The notes under the pieces were generated by a model. It was not told where the DNA came from. It ran no database searches and worked only from the letters and a program-made list of their open reading frames with translations. DNA of 64,000 nt from Macrolepiota albuminosa (taxonomy: Eukaryota; Basidiomycota; Agaricomycetes; Agaricales; Agaricaceae): positions 744,001 to 808,000 of the forward strand of contig JAMWFC010000060.1 in the NCBI GenBank assembly GCA_027475525.1, in the 5' to 3' direction. Below are positions 11,828 to 22,705 of this stretch, piece after piece (positions within the stretch are counted from its first letter, which is position 1; each line of letters starts with the position of its first letter). A program made the position numbers and the translations under genes.

Positions 11828-12763
11828 TGTGTGAGAGCAGTGCCACACTGCATCTTCTTTTACGATATATATATACTTGAAGTTCGTAACATCCGACAAC
11901 AAGTTACAGAAATGTGTTCGATGTTTCCCTCTTGTCCCGCTTGCAAGTCGCTGCATACTCAAATACCAACCACTTGAGTACGTTTCATCGTTGTCGTTGG
12001 ATGTATATTTATCGTCCATGGTGAAAGTATGATATGCGTTCTTAGTATTACAGTTTGGAGTTGAGATCTACATAACGACGATATTTAAGTCTACGACACG
12101 AGTTATATCCTTCTGGTTCCACCATTCTGTCCCACATTTACCAAGTTTGATGCTCTACTATTCAATCTGAAGTCCATCATGACATTAGCTTCCTGTATCT
12201 AATGTATCTTGGAAAGTAGTTTCAATGCTTTCTGTCAAGTGATACCGAGTACAGTATAATGACATCAGTCTACTGATGCGCATCACTGAGAACATTCGGG
12301 CTCAAAGACATCACTTCTTTTTCGCAGCACACGCGCCGACCTGTCTTTACCGAAATCTCATCTCACAACCTCACCCTGCGTCAATCAACAGCACGAATTC
12401 CTGTCTTGACCTACGTTCGCTTACGGTATCTTCCACTGGCGTCTAACAGCTTATGATCGAAATCCGTTGCATGCCCATGAATTGTCAGGTCCAGTTTCTT
12501 GTCAAGTGAGAGGAAGTGATGATTCCAAATATAGATTGACAATTGGACATTGGGCCAGACTAGTACATTTACATTAATAGCAATATTGTTGAGTTCTGTA
12601 CTCGCCCATTCCATGCAGTATTTACAACCACTTCTGACAGTAACGCTCTTCTACCAGAAAGTGATGCGCGCACAAACCTGAAGTCACAGGGAGCTTTGAG
12701 ACAATCATAGGAGGTATCCGGTAGAGTGTCATAGGGGACAGTCTTGCTAAGGGCGAGAGAACC
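11828..12763. other. Intergenic, P450 copy 2 to SGNH hydrolase
   Basis: Contains the P450 copy 2 promoter and the 3' flank of the SGNH hydrolase. A minus-strand frame at 12411-12614 (67 codons, starting MEWASTELNNIAINVN) is of unknown nature and could be a small gene or part of one. Nothing else stands out. Confidence 0.4.
11865..11874 (-). promoter_or_regulatory. TATA box of P450 copy 2
   Basis: Run of alternating T and A (TATATATATA) 38-47 bases upstream of the ATG at 11827, a plausible core promoter position for this minus-strand gene. Confidence 0.6.
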
Positions 12764-14127
12764 CTATGAGCATGAGCTATACTCTTTTACAATCGCTCTC
12801 GCTTCATCCAACCAAGCTGATGCAAGGATGGCCTGGCCATTAACGGTGGGATGTAAACCATCCATAGTGTTTTCCTCCCGAATTCCCTTTCCGATATTGC
12901 ATGCAGAGATAGAAACGTTTGGTAAGCGAGTGCGAAGGAAGTCTATGAAGGATGGAATGTGGGTTACAAGTGTTGAGTTTTTGTCTGACGGGTCATCATC
13001 GGTGAAATCTGGAAATGGATGCTAAATGTTAGATGTAAGTGCCACCATTTAAGCGGACACAAGTGCACGAATACCAAAATTACAATGTTTTTCAGTGTAT
13101 TGACGTTTTGTTCATGTAGCTTGGAGACAAGAGCAAAAAGGGCGTCCTGGTATTGAACAGCCTCCACACCTCGGGCATCGTCATTTGTACCTGTATCAAT
13201 CGTATTTCAGCAGTTCTTCACCGGGGATAAAGTAATTACCCAAGGCCACGACCAGAATATGTGTTGGTAATTGTTTGCCCTCATAATCCAAGTCTGACCA
13301 CGGCGAAACCTACAAAGCGGATGAGATAGAAACATATGCCAGCGATAAAACATACGTGTGTGAACTTCGTCTGCATTCCTTTCAGTAAATTCCCTTCCGA
13401 GTCGATCTCTTCTTGTGTTGGATCCGTCAACGATGCACCAGGAAATGCGATCATGTCGATCTCCATCATGACCCCTTCTTTTCGTAAGGCATCTCTTACT
13501 ACGAATGGAAATGCGTCCAAGCAACCTCGAGGAATCGGTACGCAACCATCACTGAAACCACATGAAATCGAGTCACCAATGAAGAGCGAGCGGACATGAT
13601 TGACGTGTAGCGGGCGACTCATATCATCCACCTGAATCTGGTCATGAGTTACGGAAATAATATATTTAGCAAGAAAGAAAGAGATGTACAGAAAGAGTCA
13701 TGAATGCCTCAATCTCAAAAACGGATGCCCAATCTATCAGAGTAAGCTCGACTGTCCTTCGTTTCCCTATCTCGTCTTCCGATTTGGCAACAAATAGCTC
13801 CTTAGTCTGCGAGGGCTCAAAATCATAAAACGCTGTTTCTTCATTTTGTGAATCCTGAGAGATAACGCAAGCCACCATTGGAGTTCCTCCATTAAATCGG
13901 TCCTTCCGCTCGGTTCGTGGTCCAGTCTTGATACTCAGGGTTCGGCCAGTATGAAAGAATTTAAGAGAAGCTCCACACCAAGACGCAACGAGTGCACCAT
14001 TATCCGAAGCCTGCCATCGACCGGACTGTTCAATATAGAGAGAATCGGCGGGATGCAGCGCCATTGGAGAACCATTGATAAACCGCCTCGTCTGTGTGGG
14101 AAGTCCAGGGTAGAATAGGGGTTTCAT
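12764..14127 (-). CDS. SGNH/GDSL hydrolase, CE2-like two-domain esterase
   Basis: Predicted carbohydrate esterase or deacetylase. The N-terminal part (SLYIEQSGRWQ, then VASWCGASLKFFHTGRTLSI) resembles the beta-sandwich of CE2 esterases. The C-terminal SGNH domain shows block I GDSISCG with the catalytic Ser, block III ALGTNDDA, and block V DGLHPT with the catalytic Asp/His pair. The gene ends KEYSSCS. I chose the start at 14127 (MKPLFYPGLPTQTRR); the frame stays open to 14322, where it holds a hydrophobic stretch, so a longer form is possible. At least four introns are needed. No clear secretion signal follows the chosen start, unusual for a cell-wall polysaccharide esterase. The fold and catalytic residues are secure; the substrate is inferred only from architecture. 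Confidence 0.8.
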
Positions 14128-15410
14128 CGTCGATAGAAGCTCGTTTACTCGGTCTGCTACATACCTGTCTTTGATATGAACCCCTCTACAAGAAATTTTG
14201 ACACGTAGTAGGAACGAGTACAGAATCGTGTGCAGAACGGAACTCAGACCTGTAAGCCAGAGGCACAACTCGAGACTGGCATCAGCTCCGAGGAATCCAA
14301 ATGCTTCCCCGTTTTCTGACACCTAGCGATATTGATGCCAGTTCGGCCAGTGATAGCCGTCAGAGGGTTGAGCAGACTATGTATGTCACACGCAATTGCG
14401 CAATTAAGTTGTGCGCGTGATTATCTGATTCTATCGATTTGGCAGTCGCTGGCGCTTGGATACACACCTTAGGTTTCAGGAGTCTTTACACGTTCATGCT
14501 GATGCCTGCATGGAACGAATTTCGCTCATAAACAGCGCTCCGAAAACGGTAACGAATTATGCATTTTTGCTCCTTGTCTCCGAAACTGTTTCGAACACGG
14601 GGCGTTGGATTCAAATTTTTCAGTGTATCCCGAAGATCCTTCCGCACCGAGAATTGACACACATAAGGGTTGCTTGGAATGGCAGTCTAGTTATCATCCC
14701 CATTGATTTTGATACCAGGATTGAACAGCGGATTATGGAAGGTCGGCGAGTTCTTTTTGTTTTCATTGAATTTGTGGAATGGATACTAAATGCAATTAGC
14801 GCTGCCGTATGGTCTGAGTTATGGGATACATCGTTCAGGACACAACGAGACCCGGTGCGCAAATGGTAGTACAAAGATCGAACAAGTTTCGATTTGGAGG
14901 CGTCCATCTTGACGTCCATTACTTTCATGGTTAACTGTGTTCCAAAAAGCTGTCGCAAAAGACCGCTCATCCGGATTTCTGAGACATTCTTGCAGGATAT
15001 CGGGTGAATGGAGAGCATCACATGGAATGATAGCGGGCGGCACGGTTATCGTACGAACTTTCATCCCTGTCTTGTCGGACGCTGACTCTAGCCCGAGGTT
15101 TGGATGTCCATCTCCGATCCACGATGTGCTGAACGCATTTGAGGGCAGTTTCTATGTACTATTTGAATCCGCAGTCCAAAATGAGACTAAACTGTGAGTT
15201 ATGAGGCTCGAGGCTTAGTCTGCGGGGGCTGAATTGGTAAGTAGAAGGCCTCATCCGAAGTCCTTTGACGAGATGAGGCTGATGGACAGCGGTTAGAGCA
15301 TCGCGATCGTCGCGATCGAGAACATAACTTGCCGAAGAATACGGACACTTCTTTTGGATTGTCTCGTGTGCTTAGCGATAGTTGGGTCTCAGGTTAGTCT
15401 AAGACATGAG
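14128..15410. other. Intergenic, SGNH hydrolase to ADH
   Basis: Divergent upstream region. Open frames on the plus strand (14456-14869, 14937-15197) and minus strand (14620-15021, 14819-15064) overlap each other and match no family I recognise. A decayed gene or mobile element fragment is possible, but I cannot support it. Confidence 0.35.
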
Positions 15411-15419
15411 TATATAAAG
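15411..15419 (+). promoter_or_regulatory. TATA box of alcohol dehydrogenase
   Basis: TATATAAAG 34-42 bases upstream of the ATG at 15453. The out-of-frame ATG at 15427 lies only 8 bases after this box and so is probably outside the transcript. Confidence 0.7.
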
Positions 15420-15452
15420 CTACCAAATGAATCCACTCCAACCTGCTCCTGA

Positions 15453-17099
15453 ATGTCTCCGACCATACCAAAGACTCAGACCGCCGCCATCGTTGCGACC
15501 AGTGGTGCTCGCATCCAAGTCAAGCACGATCACCCGGTCAAGTCCCAGGCTCAACTTGCACCAGGCGAGTGTCTCGTCAAGCTCGACTGCACCGGCGTAT
15601 GCCACACGGACCTTCATGCTGCGCTTGGTGACTGGCCTGTCCCACCGAAGAGCCCCCTTATTGGCGGTCATGAGGGTGTTGGCATAATTGTCGCCATCGG
15701 TGACCATACCACGGGCAGCCCAGTGAAGGTCGGAGATCGCGTCGGCATCAAGTGGTTAGCTGATTCGTGCCTTAATTGCGAACAATGCCGCAAAGGTCTT
15801 GAGCAAAGTATTGATATCCATTCCATCCCCCAATCTCTACTTATGTATTTACTTGTTAGATTGCGATCACGCGAAACTAAGTGGCTATACAGTCGACGGC
15901 ACTTTCTCAGAATACGTCGTAGGTATTCAAGTGAATTTAGATGAGAACAAGACTAATTATTTGTAGGTCTCGTTTGTACGCCATGTTACGCCGATACCGG
16001 ATAACCTGGACAGTCGAGCTGCGGCATCTATACTCTGCGCTGTTCGTCTACATTACTTGCTCCTTGAAGGTTACTTATCGTATCTTCAACGCAGGGTGTC
16101 ACGGTTTATCGTGCACTGAAATACAGTCAGACCACCGCAGGCGATTGGGTCGTCCTACCTGGTGCTGGTGGAGGCCTCGGTCATCTTGGTACGTGTATCT
16201 GTTCCATAGACGCGTTATTATCACTTATAGCTTTCCATCAGCTGTTCAATATGCGAAGAACATGGGTCTCAAAGTGATTGCGATTGGTATGATCCCGCCG
16301 TGTGGTTTGCATTACCTGATACTTACCTCTCTGTAGATAGCGGAGCAGAGAAGAAGAAGCTCTGTGAAGATCTCGGTGCAGATGTATGGATAGACTTCAA
16401 GGAGTCGAAAAATATTGTTGAAGACGTCAAGAAAGCGACTGGCGGTGCTGGAGCACATTCTGCTGTCGTCACCACTGCTTCCGTTCGTATATTTCTTCTC
16501 GTTTGTGATCAAGATCTGGCGGTGCTGGAGCACATTCTGCTGTCGTCACCACTGCTTCCGTTCGTATATTTCTTCTCGTTTGTGATCAAGATCCTCAGAC
16601 GTCTTTGCCGTTCGCAGTCCTCTGGATATTCTCAGGCCGTTGACTACCTCCGATGCGGTGGTACCTGATGGCTGTCGGGCTACCAGGCAAAGCCAACCTC
16701 GAAGCATCCATCTTCTTCACTGTCTTCAAGGTACCTCCCAAACACCTCCAGCCTTTTCTCTCAGATAATTTATATCCTCAATAGAGCATCAACATCCTTG
16801 GCTCGTATGTCGGAAACCGACAAGACGCGTTTGAGGCTGTTGAAATTGCATCTCGCAATAGAGCATCAACATCCTTGGCTCGTATGTCGGAAACCGACAA
16901 GACGCGTTTGAGGCTGTTGAAATTGCATCTCGTGGTGCGGTCAAGTGCCACTACCAGCTGAGAAAGATTGATGATCTGCAAACGTCAGTATTTTGTCTTT
17001 CTTTGCTTGTATTGATCCCTCCTGCTAATTTGGCGACTTAGAACATATGAGGACATGACGAAAGGCTTGATTAGTGGGCGCGTCGTTCTTGAATTCTAA
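15453..17099 (+). CDS. Zinc-dependent alcohol dehydrogenase (ADH1-like)
   Basis: NAD-dependent medium-chain alcohol dehydrogenase of the yeast ADH1 type, interconverting ethanol and acetaldehyde. Exons 15453-15807, 15860-15918, 15967-16041, 16095-16188, 16242-16286 and 16337-16482 join cleanly. The last ones are 16618-16730, 16785-16983 (containing a duplication) and 17042-17099. Catalytic-zinc ligands are seen in [16 protein letters not shown] and ILCAGV. The structural-zinc cysteines are [15 protein letters not shown]. The nucleotide-binding loop is GAGGGLGHL. The C-terminus is [11 protein letters not shown]. After LRCGG the sequence reads ACC TGA TGG where relatives need ACC CTG ATG, an apparent loss of one C at about 16664 that stops the frame. 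Two 77-bp duplications (16439-16593, 16779-16932) add further breaks. Whether the gene is functional depends on checking these sites. Confidence 0.9.
16439..16593. repeat. 77-bp tandem duplication (likely assembly overlap)
   Basis: Offset 77, match 78 bp, duplicating the end of an ADH exon ([14 protein letters not shown]) and the start of its intron. Confidence 0.95.
16779..16932. repeat. 77-bp exact tandem duplication (likely assembly overlap)
   Basis: Exactly 77 bp, copies at 16779 and 16856, covering the acceptor and exon that encode [20 protein letters not shown] of ADH. Confidence 0.95.
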
Positions 17100-17823
17100 A
17101 TGGGAAGAAGACATACGTATGGTGGTGACTGATTACAATGGACTTTTTGAACCTGTACATTTGAGTAGACTTTTGTATGTAAAATAATTGTTACGGACGT
17201 GAAGGAATTTAGAGGTTCTTGATCTGAACCTGTACATTTGAGTAGACTTTTGTATGTAAAATAATTGTTACGGACGTGAAGGAATTTAGAGGTTCTTGAT
17301 CCACTTCATTCTTGACTAACTACTAAGAGGTCATCTTAACAAGAACTGCAGAGGGCAAATGAAAACTGAGGCATCTGGTAGGTAGAAAAGAAGCTTTATC
17401 AAGTCGAAGGAAATGACCAGGGTCCTTGCCAAAACTGGCGAGCTCGAGAACGAGAAGGATCTACGATTATAAAGGTACCAATTAATATGCGTGTTTCTTT
17501 CGGAAGTCTTTTAACCACTTGCAACACTTTGTGATGTTTGGCCTTTGAAACGAGCACACAGGATAGCAGATCGTCATAAGGAAGTGTACGATTCTGAAGC
17601 TACATGATCGAACACTCCTCGGTTACATGTAAGTACTACAGTGAGAGGAAGCTCAATGGTGAGTTACCTTCCATGGGAACGTCATATGCTGAGCTAGTCG
17701 GAACCAAACCCCCCACTCGCTATCCATCACAATGTGGATCGATCCGAAAGGCGTGAGATCAGCTACCCCACCGTGTGGAGCTATTCATGCTTCCTTCTTA
17801 AATGGCACCTGACAGTCGGCTTT
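17100..17823. other. Intergenic, ADH to RPC31 (convergent)
   Basis: 3' flanks of two convergent genes. It holds the 77-bp duplication at 17148-17301; nothing else is recognisable. Confidence 0.5.
17148..17301. repeat. 77-bp exact tandem duplication (likely assembly overlap)
   Basis: Exactly 77 bp, copies at 17148 and 17225, in the 3' flank of ADH. A non-coding example of the same pattern. Confidence 0.95.
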
Positions 17824-18741
17824 CTAGTCATAATCTCCTAGATATGAGAGCGTTGTTGAGTTATCTGGTATATAAGACGCTGAGAAATACGTACCTCCTC
17901 CGTCGTCACCCCCTCCGCCACCTAAATCATCCATGTCGTCACCTTCGCCATTGTCAAAGTAGTTCTCTGCGTAATCATTGTCGTACTCCTCATCCACGTC
18001 GTAGTCCTCTTCGGCGGCGTTAGAACCTGCATCCGAGCGGTCTTCGCCCGACTTTTCCTGTTGCAAAGTAACAATAAGGAAGTGGTTTCAAAGCTTGAGA
18101 AAGACAAACCTCTTCATCATCCTCACCAAATTCGTCAATGTTCATCCGTGGTTTGCCAGACTTGTTTGTCTCAAGAGCTATGCACTTGTTTGTTTATTAT
18201 CACTGACAGAAGGCAACGAAATCGTACGTTTGCGTTTCTTCTTTGGATTGAAGTAGCTATCAAATATACCTGGGGGGAAAAATGCTTCATTAAGGTCTTT
18301 CCGTTTTAGTGTTGGTTGTGCGGCCACGGACGGCCTATATTTATCAGAATAACGTGGAAGATCTAGCACGTGAAGATAAGGAGAAACGAGGCAACTTTTT
18401 ACAACAATGACTTGCCAGTTGATTTGGTTTTTTCAACGACATAGTACGCCGACTTTCTCAGGCGATCCGCAAAGCCCATTTGTAACTCGGCGATGCGTGA
18501 TTCTTTCTCAGAAATCTCAGTAAACACAGGTAGTTCCCTTGGCTACGGATTCCATTGATCAATAAGATGTCAAATCGACAGTTGTGATGTCGCGCACTGG
18601 AAACATTGCCGTCGCCTCCCTCGAGAGGTTCTGGATATCGGCAAAGCTCAGACCCATGGGCGGGAGCGCCGACGAGCCTCCAAAGCCTCCCCTCCCACCT
18701 CTGCCTCCCCCACGACCCCCGCGACCGCCACCACGAGACAT
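17824..18741 (-). CDS. RPC31: RNA polymerase III subunit RPC31 (RPC7)
   Basis: Subunit of the Pol III-specific RPC82-RPC34-RPC31 initiation subcomplex. The start encodes a Gly/Arg-rich MSRGGGRGGRGGGRGGRGG segment, then LPPMGLSFADIQNLSREATAM. Further exons give PRELPVFTEISEKE, LQMGFADRLRKSAYYV, the conserved DLPRYSDKYRP, NEAFFPPGIFDSYFNPKKK and MNIDEFGEDDEE. The long acidic tail EEDYDVDEEYDNDYAENYFD ends in a Gly/Asp run and DYD. The acidic C-terminus and short basic N-terminus are typical of the family. At least five introns are needed, one of them GC-AG (18363-18415, donor GCAAGT). The gene is divergent from the YRA1 homologue, with ~215 bp between start codons, suggesting a shared promoter region. 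Identification is strong. Confidence 0.9.
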
Positions 18742-18956
18742 TAAGCGCTGAGAAATGTGTTGGGCACGAGGACGAGTCAATAGCCAGGAACCGAAAGCGG
18801 ACTTGAAGAAAATTGAAGCTCCGACAGTTAATCATTTGTCTCAAAGGTTTATGCTGTGCAGCCCATTTCTTTCTTCGCCCACCACCTTCTCCAGTCGTCC
18901 TAGCCTTTCCCTCCAACAAGTCTCCTTTTCTCGCGACATACCTACTTGAAACCACC

Positions 18957-20485
18957 ATGGACAAGGCTCTCGACGAAGTATGTCGCCAAACTCTTCTTTT
19001 TCCCTTAGGTGGCGCATAACCAGTCGTCGCATAAAGATCATCGCTTCCAAGCCTCGCAACGCCCGTCGCGGTCCAACCAGGCGTACTTCAGCTCGTGCTC
19101 AGGTCGCATAAAGATCATCGCTTCCAAGCCTCGCAACGCCCGTCGCGGTCCAACCAGGCGTACTTCAGCTCGTGCTCAGGTCTCGGTACTACTGGGCCCA
19201 GTCCACGTGTCCGCGCCAATGCAGCCGCCAACGTAGCCGCCAAAGTCGCTGCACAAACTTCTCCCACTGAGAAAATCATTGTTTCCAACCTTCCTATCGA
19301 CGTTAATGAAGCTCAAATCAAGGTTCGTGGTTTTTTCCTTACATCAACCCATGGTCTCATTGTACTCTTTTTTTTTTATAGGAGCTGTTTGCCCAGACCG
19401 TCGGCCCACTCCGGGAAGTCACCCTTCATTACGATCAAAATGGTCGTTCGAAGGGTGTCGCTTCTGTCCATTTCCAACGTAAAGGAGATGGTACCAAGGC
19501 GTTCCAGCAATACAACAACCGACTTATCGATGGCAGTTAGTATCGCCTCTTCCCCTCTTTGCGTCTCGTCCCCTTCTGTTAGCATGGTTGGCATACCCTG
19601 CAGCCTGCACTGTGAGAAACCTTTGAAAGTTTCCAGAGAACCGTTGGCTTCCGTCTCTGCTTGTCGGCTTTTTCCGAACGATAGTCTCGCCCGCTTTTCC
19701 TTGGAAAACATGGTGCTTAGAATTACTAGTTAATCACAGAGGCACGTGTGCACGGCCGCTTATCCAGGGCCTGATCAGCCTTTGGAGCAAGCAGGTTTTG
19801 CATCACGATACGGGGCTCGACCTGTATTGTCCCAGGTACGGAGCGGATGGGTTCTTCAACCGCGAGGATGTAATCGATGACCTAGTCAATCGCGATTGTT
19901 GATGTGGAGGTTTGTTGGCGAGCCGGTGGATCAAGTTCGACCCGAACCGGAATATAGCGACGGCAGAGACGAAGTTTGCGGTATCTTTGGGTAACAGATT
20001 AGAAGCTTCTCGTGAATTTTTTCGCTCTTATTTTCTCGCTACTCGTTCGCCTGAAACAGCCAACTGATCAATGCTCCGCTTTGCTTCTTCCCCTCCGTCA
20101 TGTACATCCACAACTGTTCTTCGTATCACAGAGAAGCCCATGAAGATCGAAATCGTTGTTGCACCCGCCCCCGTCTCCCTGGCACAACGCGTCTCACCCG
20201 CTGATGGCGCAACAGCCACTAACGGCGTGACCAGGTTCGTCAGAAGACTTCGTTGAGTTCGACATCTCTCCTGATTCTGATTCATGAAGGACTGGCGGTC
20301 GAGCAAGGCGTGGTCGTACAGGCAAGGCCCGCAAGGAACGGCCTCAGAAATCTGTAGCTGATCTCGATGCCGAGATGGAGGTTAGTAGTGCATTCTGTCG
20401 GTCCTTCCATTGTCTTGATAATGTTATTTAGGATTACACCGCAAGTAATGCACCTGCTGCGGCTGCTGCGCCCGTTGCTGCTTAG
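18957..20485 (+). CDS. YRA1: mRNA export factor YRA1/ALY (ALYREF) homologue
   Basis: Nuclear mRNA export adaptor of the TREX complex that links mRNA to the Mex67 receptor. It starts with the UAP56-binding motif MDKALDE spliced to IIASKPRNARR. A basic stretch follows, then the RRM: KIIVSNLPIDVNEAQIKELF, VTLHYDQNGRSKGVASVHF and the NNRLIDG end. The C-terminus (KKPMKIEIVV, GRARRGRTGKARKERPQKSV, ADLDAEMEDYTASN) is the usual RGG/basic tail. The 80-bp match at 19026-19182 duplicates the second exon. Just after it the frame moves from SARAQ to LGTTGPSPRVRA, consistent with loss of one C near 19181. The RRM is split by an unusually long intron (19536-20131, ~596 nt) between DG and KKPMKI. Yeast YRA1 also has a long intron used for autoregulation; that parallel is inference. 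Confidence 0.88.
19026..19182. repeat. 77-bp tandem duplication (likely assembly overlap)
   Basis: Offset 77, match 80 bp, duplicating YRA1 exon 2 (IIASKPRNARRGPTRRTSAR). Confidence 0.95.
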
Positions 20486-20822
20486 TTTTCTTGTATTCTG
20501 TACTCGTTTTTTTGCCATATTGTAATACTCCACCCTCTTCGTTTTAGCTAGTCCCAAAAACCTTTGTCCTATTACTGCTAGTACCATACCCCCCTATTGT
20601 AATACTCCACCCTCTTCGTTTTAGCTAGTCCCAAAAACCTTTGTCCTATTACTGCTAGTACCATACCCCCCTCCGTGTGCTGCCTCGGCTATTGTCTCCG
20701 CGATAATTACAATTGTGTGTTGAGAAACAAAATAGGCAGTCCGATAAGGTTATTGTTCGTATGCTATTGTTCGTGGCTCGATAATCGCCTTGTTCTTGTA
20801 CGGCCAGGAGTAAAGACCCGTT
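20486..20822. other. Intergenic, YRA1 to prenyltransferase alpha
   Basis: 3' flank of YRA1 and promoter of the next gene. About half of it is the 77-bp duplication at 20518-20672, so the true spacing is likely shorter. Confidence 0.5.
20518..20672. repeat. 77-bp tandem duplication (likely assembly overlap)
   Basis: Offset 77, match 78 bp, in the 3' flank of the YRA1 homologue. Confidence 0.95.
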
Positions 20823-22222
20823 ATGCCAGCTCTGTCTTCTGCGTCGAGCGATACAACTGAGAACGGGCCCCTTCTATACACCGAACGCCCAGAATGGAGA
20901 GATGTGACGCCCTTAGCTCAATACGAAGATGCTAACCCTATCGCACCCATATTCTATTCGGAGGAATGTACGCAATCACTGGTCTCTTCACCTGAGAGTA
21001 TTTGAACCTGACATTTGATACAGACAAAGATGCGACCGATTACTTTCGCGGCATAGTAAAGACTGGGGAGAAGAGTCAGCGTGTTCTCGAGCTCACAGAA
21101 ACTATCATCCGATTGAATCCAGCACACTACTCTGCATGGTATTTATACTTCTAGTTCCTCTGTTTGACGACACGTTGTCATATCTGTGCCCAGGCAGTAT
21201 CGTTACGAGACTTTGCTAGCGCTCAACTCACCGCTCGATGTGGAATTGAAACTGATGGACGAGCTTGCAGTTGCATTCCTCAAGACATATCAAGTGTGGC
21301 ACCACCGGCGGCTTTTACTCATGCTTACGCGCAATCCTGGGCCCGAGCTCAAGTTCATCGCGGAGTCATTGCAAGTCGACGTGAAGAACTATCACACATG
21401 GTCTTATCGACAGTGGTTGCTTGCCTATTTCAACGACAAGGACCTGTGGGCGGGCGAGCTGGATTTCGTGGAAGCGATGATTGTTCACGATGTGAGAAAT
21501 AACTCGGCGTGGCATCATCGGTTCTTTGTGGTGTTCCAGTCTGGGATACGGGAGGGCGAGACAGACAGGGCGAGGATCATTAGAAGAGAATTGACGTGTG
21601 TTTTTCTATCTACTGTCTCTTTCTTTCGGGCGCTTATTGGTAACCCTAGGTTCGTCAAGCAGAACATCTCGTTCGCAGCTAACAATCCCTCGGCGTGGAA
21701 TTACCTGCGCGGTATCCTCAATATCAACGATCTTCCCTACTCACGTGTTGAAGACTTTGTGCGCCTGTATGCTGATACCTCGGCCGACGCTATACGAGAC
21801 GTTGTCGATTTGGAGAACCCGCCTCCATCCAAGGGTGCAAAACTGCCGTGCCCCGCTGCTATTGAGTTTCTTGCTGATATCCATGAGAAGGAAGGTAGAA
21901 TTATGCAGGCGGCTGAGGTAAGTGCTCCTTTTTGGTTCGCTCCGCGTGTGCTGACCCTCTTGTGTAGTTATGGAGGTCATTAGCTGATGAGCATGATACG
22001 ATCCGCAAGAAGTGTGTCCTATGTCCTCAGTTTCACGTTAAGCGTTGTTTCTTACCTTTCTTGCTATAGGTATTGGGAATTCAGAATTAGGGAAGGTATG
22101 TCCTCAGTTTCACGTTAAGCGTTGTTTCTTACCTTTCTTGCTATAGGTATTGGGAATTCAGAATTAGGGAAGGTCTTAAGTCGGTCAAGCAGTCGATTAT
22201 CGAGGGCTCGTTATCTATCTAA
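20823..22222 (+). CDS. RAM2: Protein farnesyl/geranylgeranyltransferase type I alpha subunit
   Basis: Shared alpha subunit of farnesyltransferase and geranylgeranyltransferase I, which prenylate CaaX proteins such as Ras, Rho and mating pheromones. The start MPALSSASSDTTENGPLLY leads to ERPEWRDVTPL. Helical-hairpin PPTA repeats follow: NPAHYSAWQYRYETL, TYQVWHHRRLLLML, NYHTWSYRQWLL, NNSAWHHRFFVVF and NPSAWNYLRGIL. The C-terminus RKKYWEFRIREGLKSVKQSI is typical. All junctions join in frame, for example the Y-KDATDYF and W-QYRYE splices, once the duplication at 22020-22174 is collapsed; it repeats the last intron and part of the last exon. Length and repeat number fit the family (~320 residues). 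Confidence 0.9.
22020..22174. repeat. 77-bp tandem duplication (likely assembly overlap)
   Basis: Offset 77, match 78 bp. It duplicates the last intron and the start of the last exon (KYWEFRIRE) of the prenyltransferase alpha gene. Confidence 0.95.
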
Positions 22223-22700
22223 GTTTCGTTGTAATGTTAGTTGTCTAGGGTTTCCTGCTGAATGCTAAGGGTGGTCGCACTCCTGCTGCATTTCCTTTAG
22301 AGAGTTGCTGTTCAATGGAACGAGGCGTTCTCGAACTTGTTGCTTATTTTGGATTCTATGAAGCATCGGTTGACAATGTTATTCGGACTGTTCAATGATC
22401 GTACGCATGTAACATTGAGTTATTATTAAAATGGGTAGATATAACTATTTAATATGTATGTGTGGTAAGAGTCAGGACTGTGTACCAGATACTAGGGCCT
22501 CGCGCCAGTGTACTGAAAAACGATCAGAAGTCCCAATAAAAGATTGAGATTCGGACTCACCTGAGAAACCAAGTCGAAAAGGATTGAGGATTCTTATCTC
22601 GAACAAAGATCGGCCAGTCGGAAGAGCACGAAGCTCTCAAGGGGAGGAAAAAATTATGTGTACCACGGAGCGACGTGAAGTCGCATGTGTGTACAACTGA
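22223..22700. other. 3' flank of the prenyltransferase gene
   Basis: No gene recognised; AT-rich around 22400-22460, then a gradual change to GC-rich sequence. Confidence 0.45.
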
Positions 22701-22705
22701 ATAAA

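Noticed and set aside
14456..15197. Possible genes between the SGNH hydrolase and ADH
   Set aside because: Overlapping frames on both strands without recognisable domains or consistent splice structure.
15427..15687. Upstream out-of-frame ATG and open frame overlapping ADH
   Set aside because: It lies only ~8 bases after the TATA box, so it is probably upstream of the transcription start; its peptide is a shadow of ADH.
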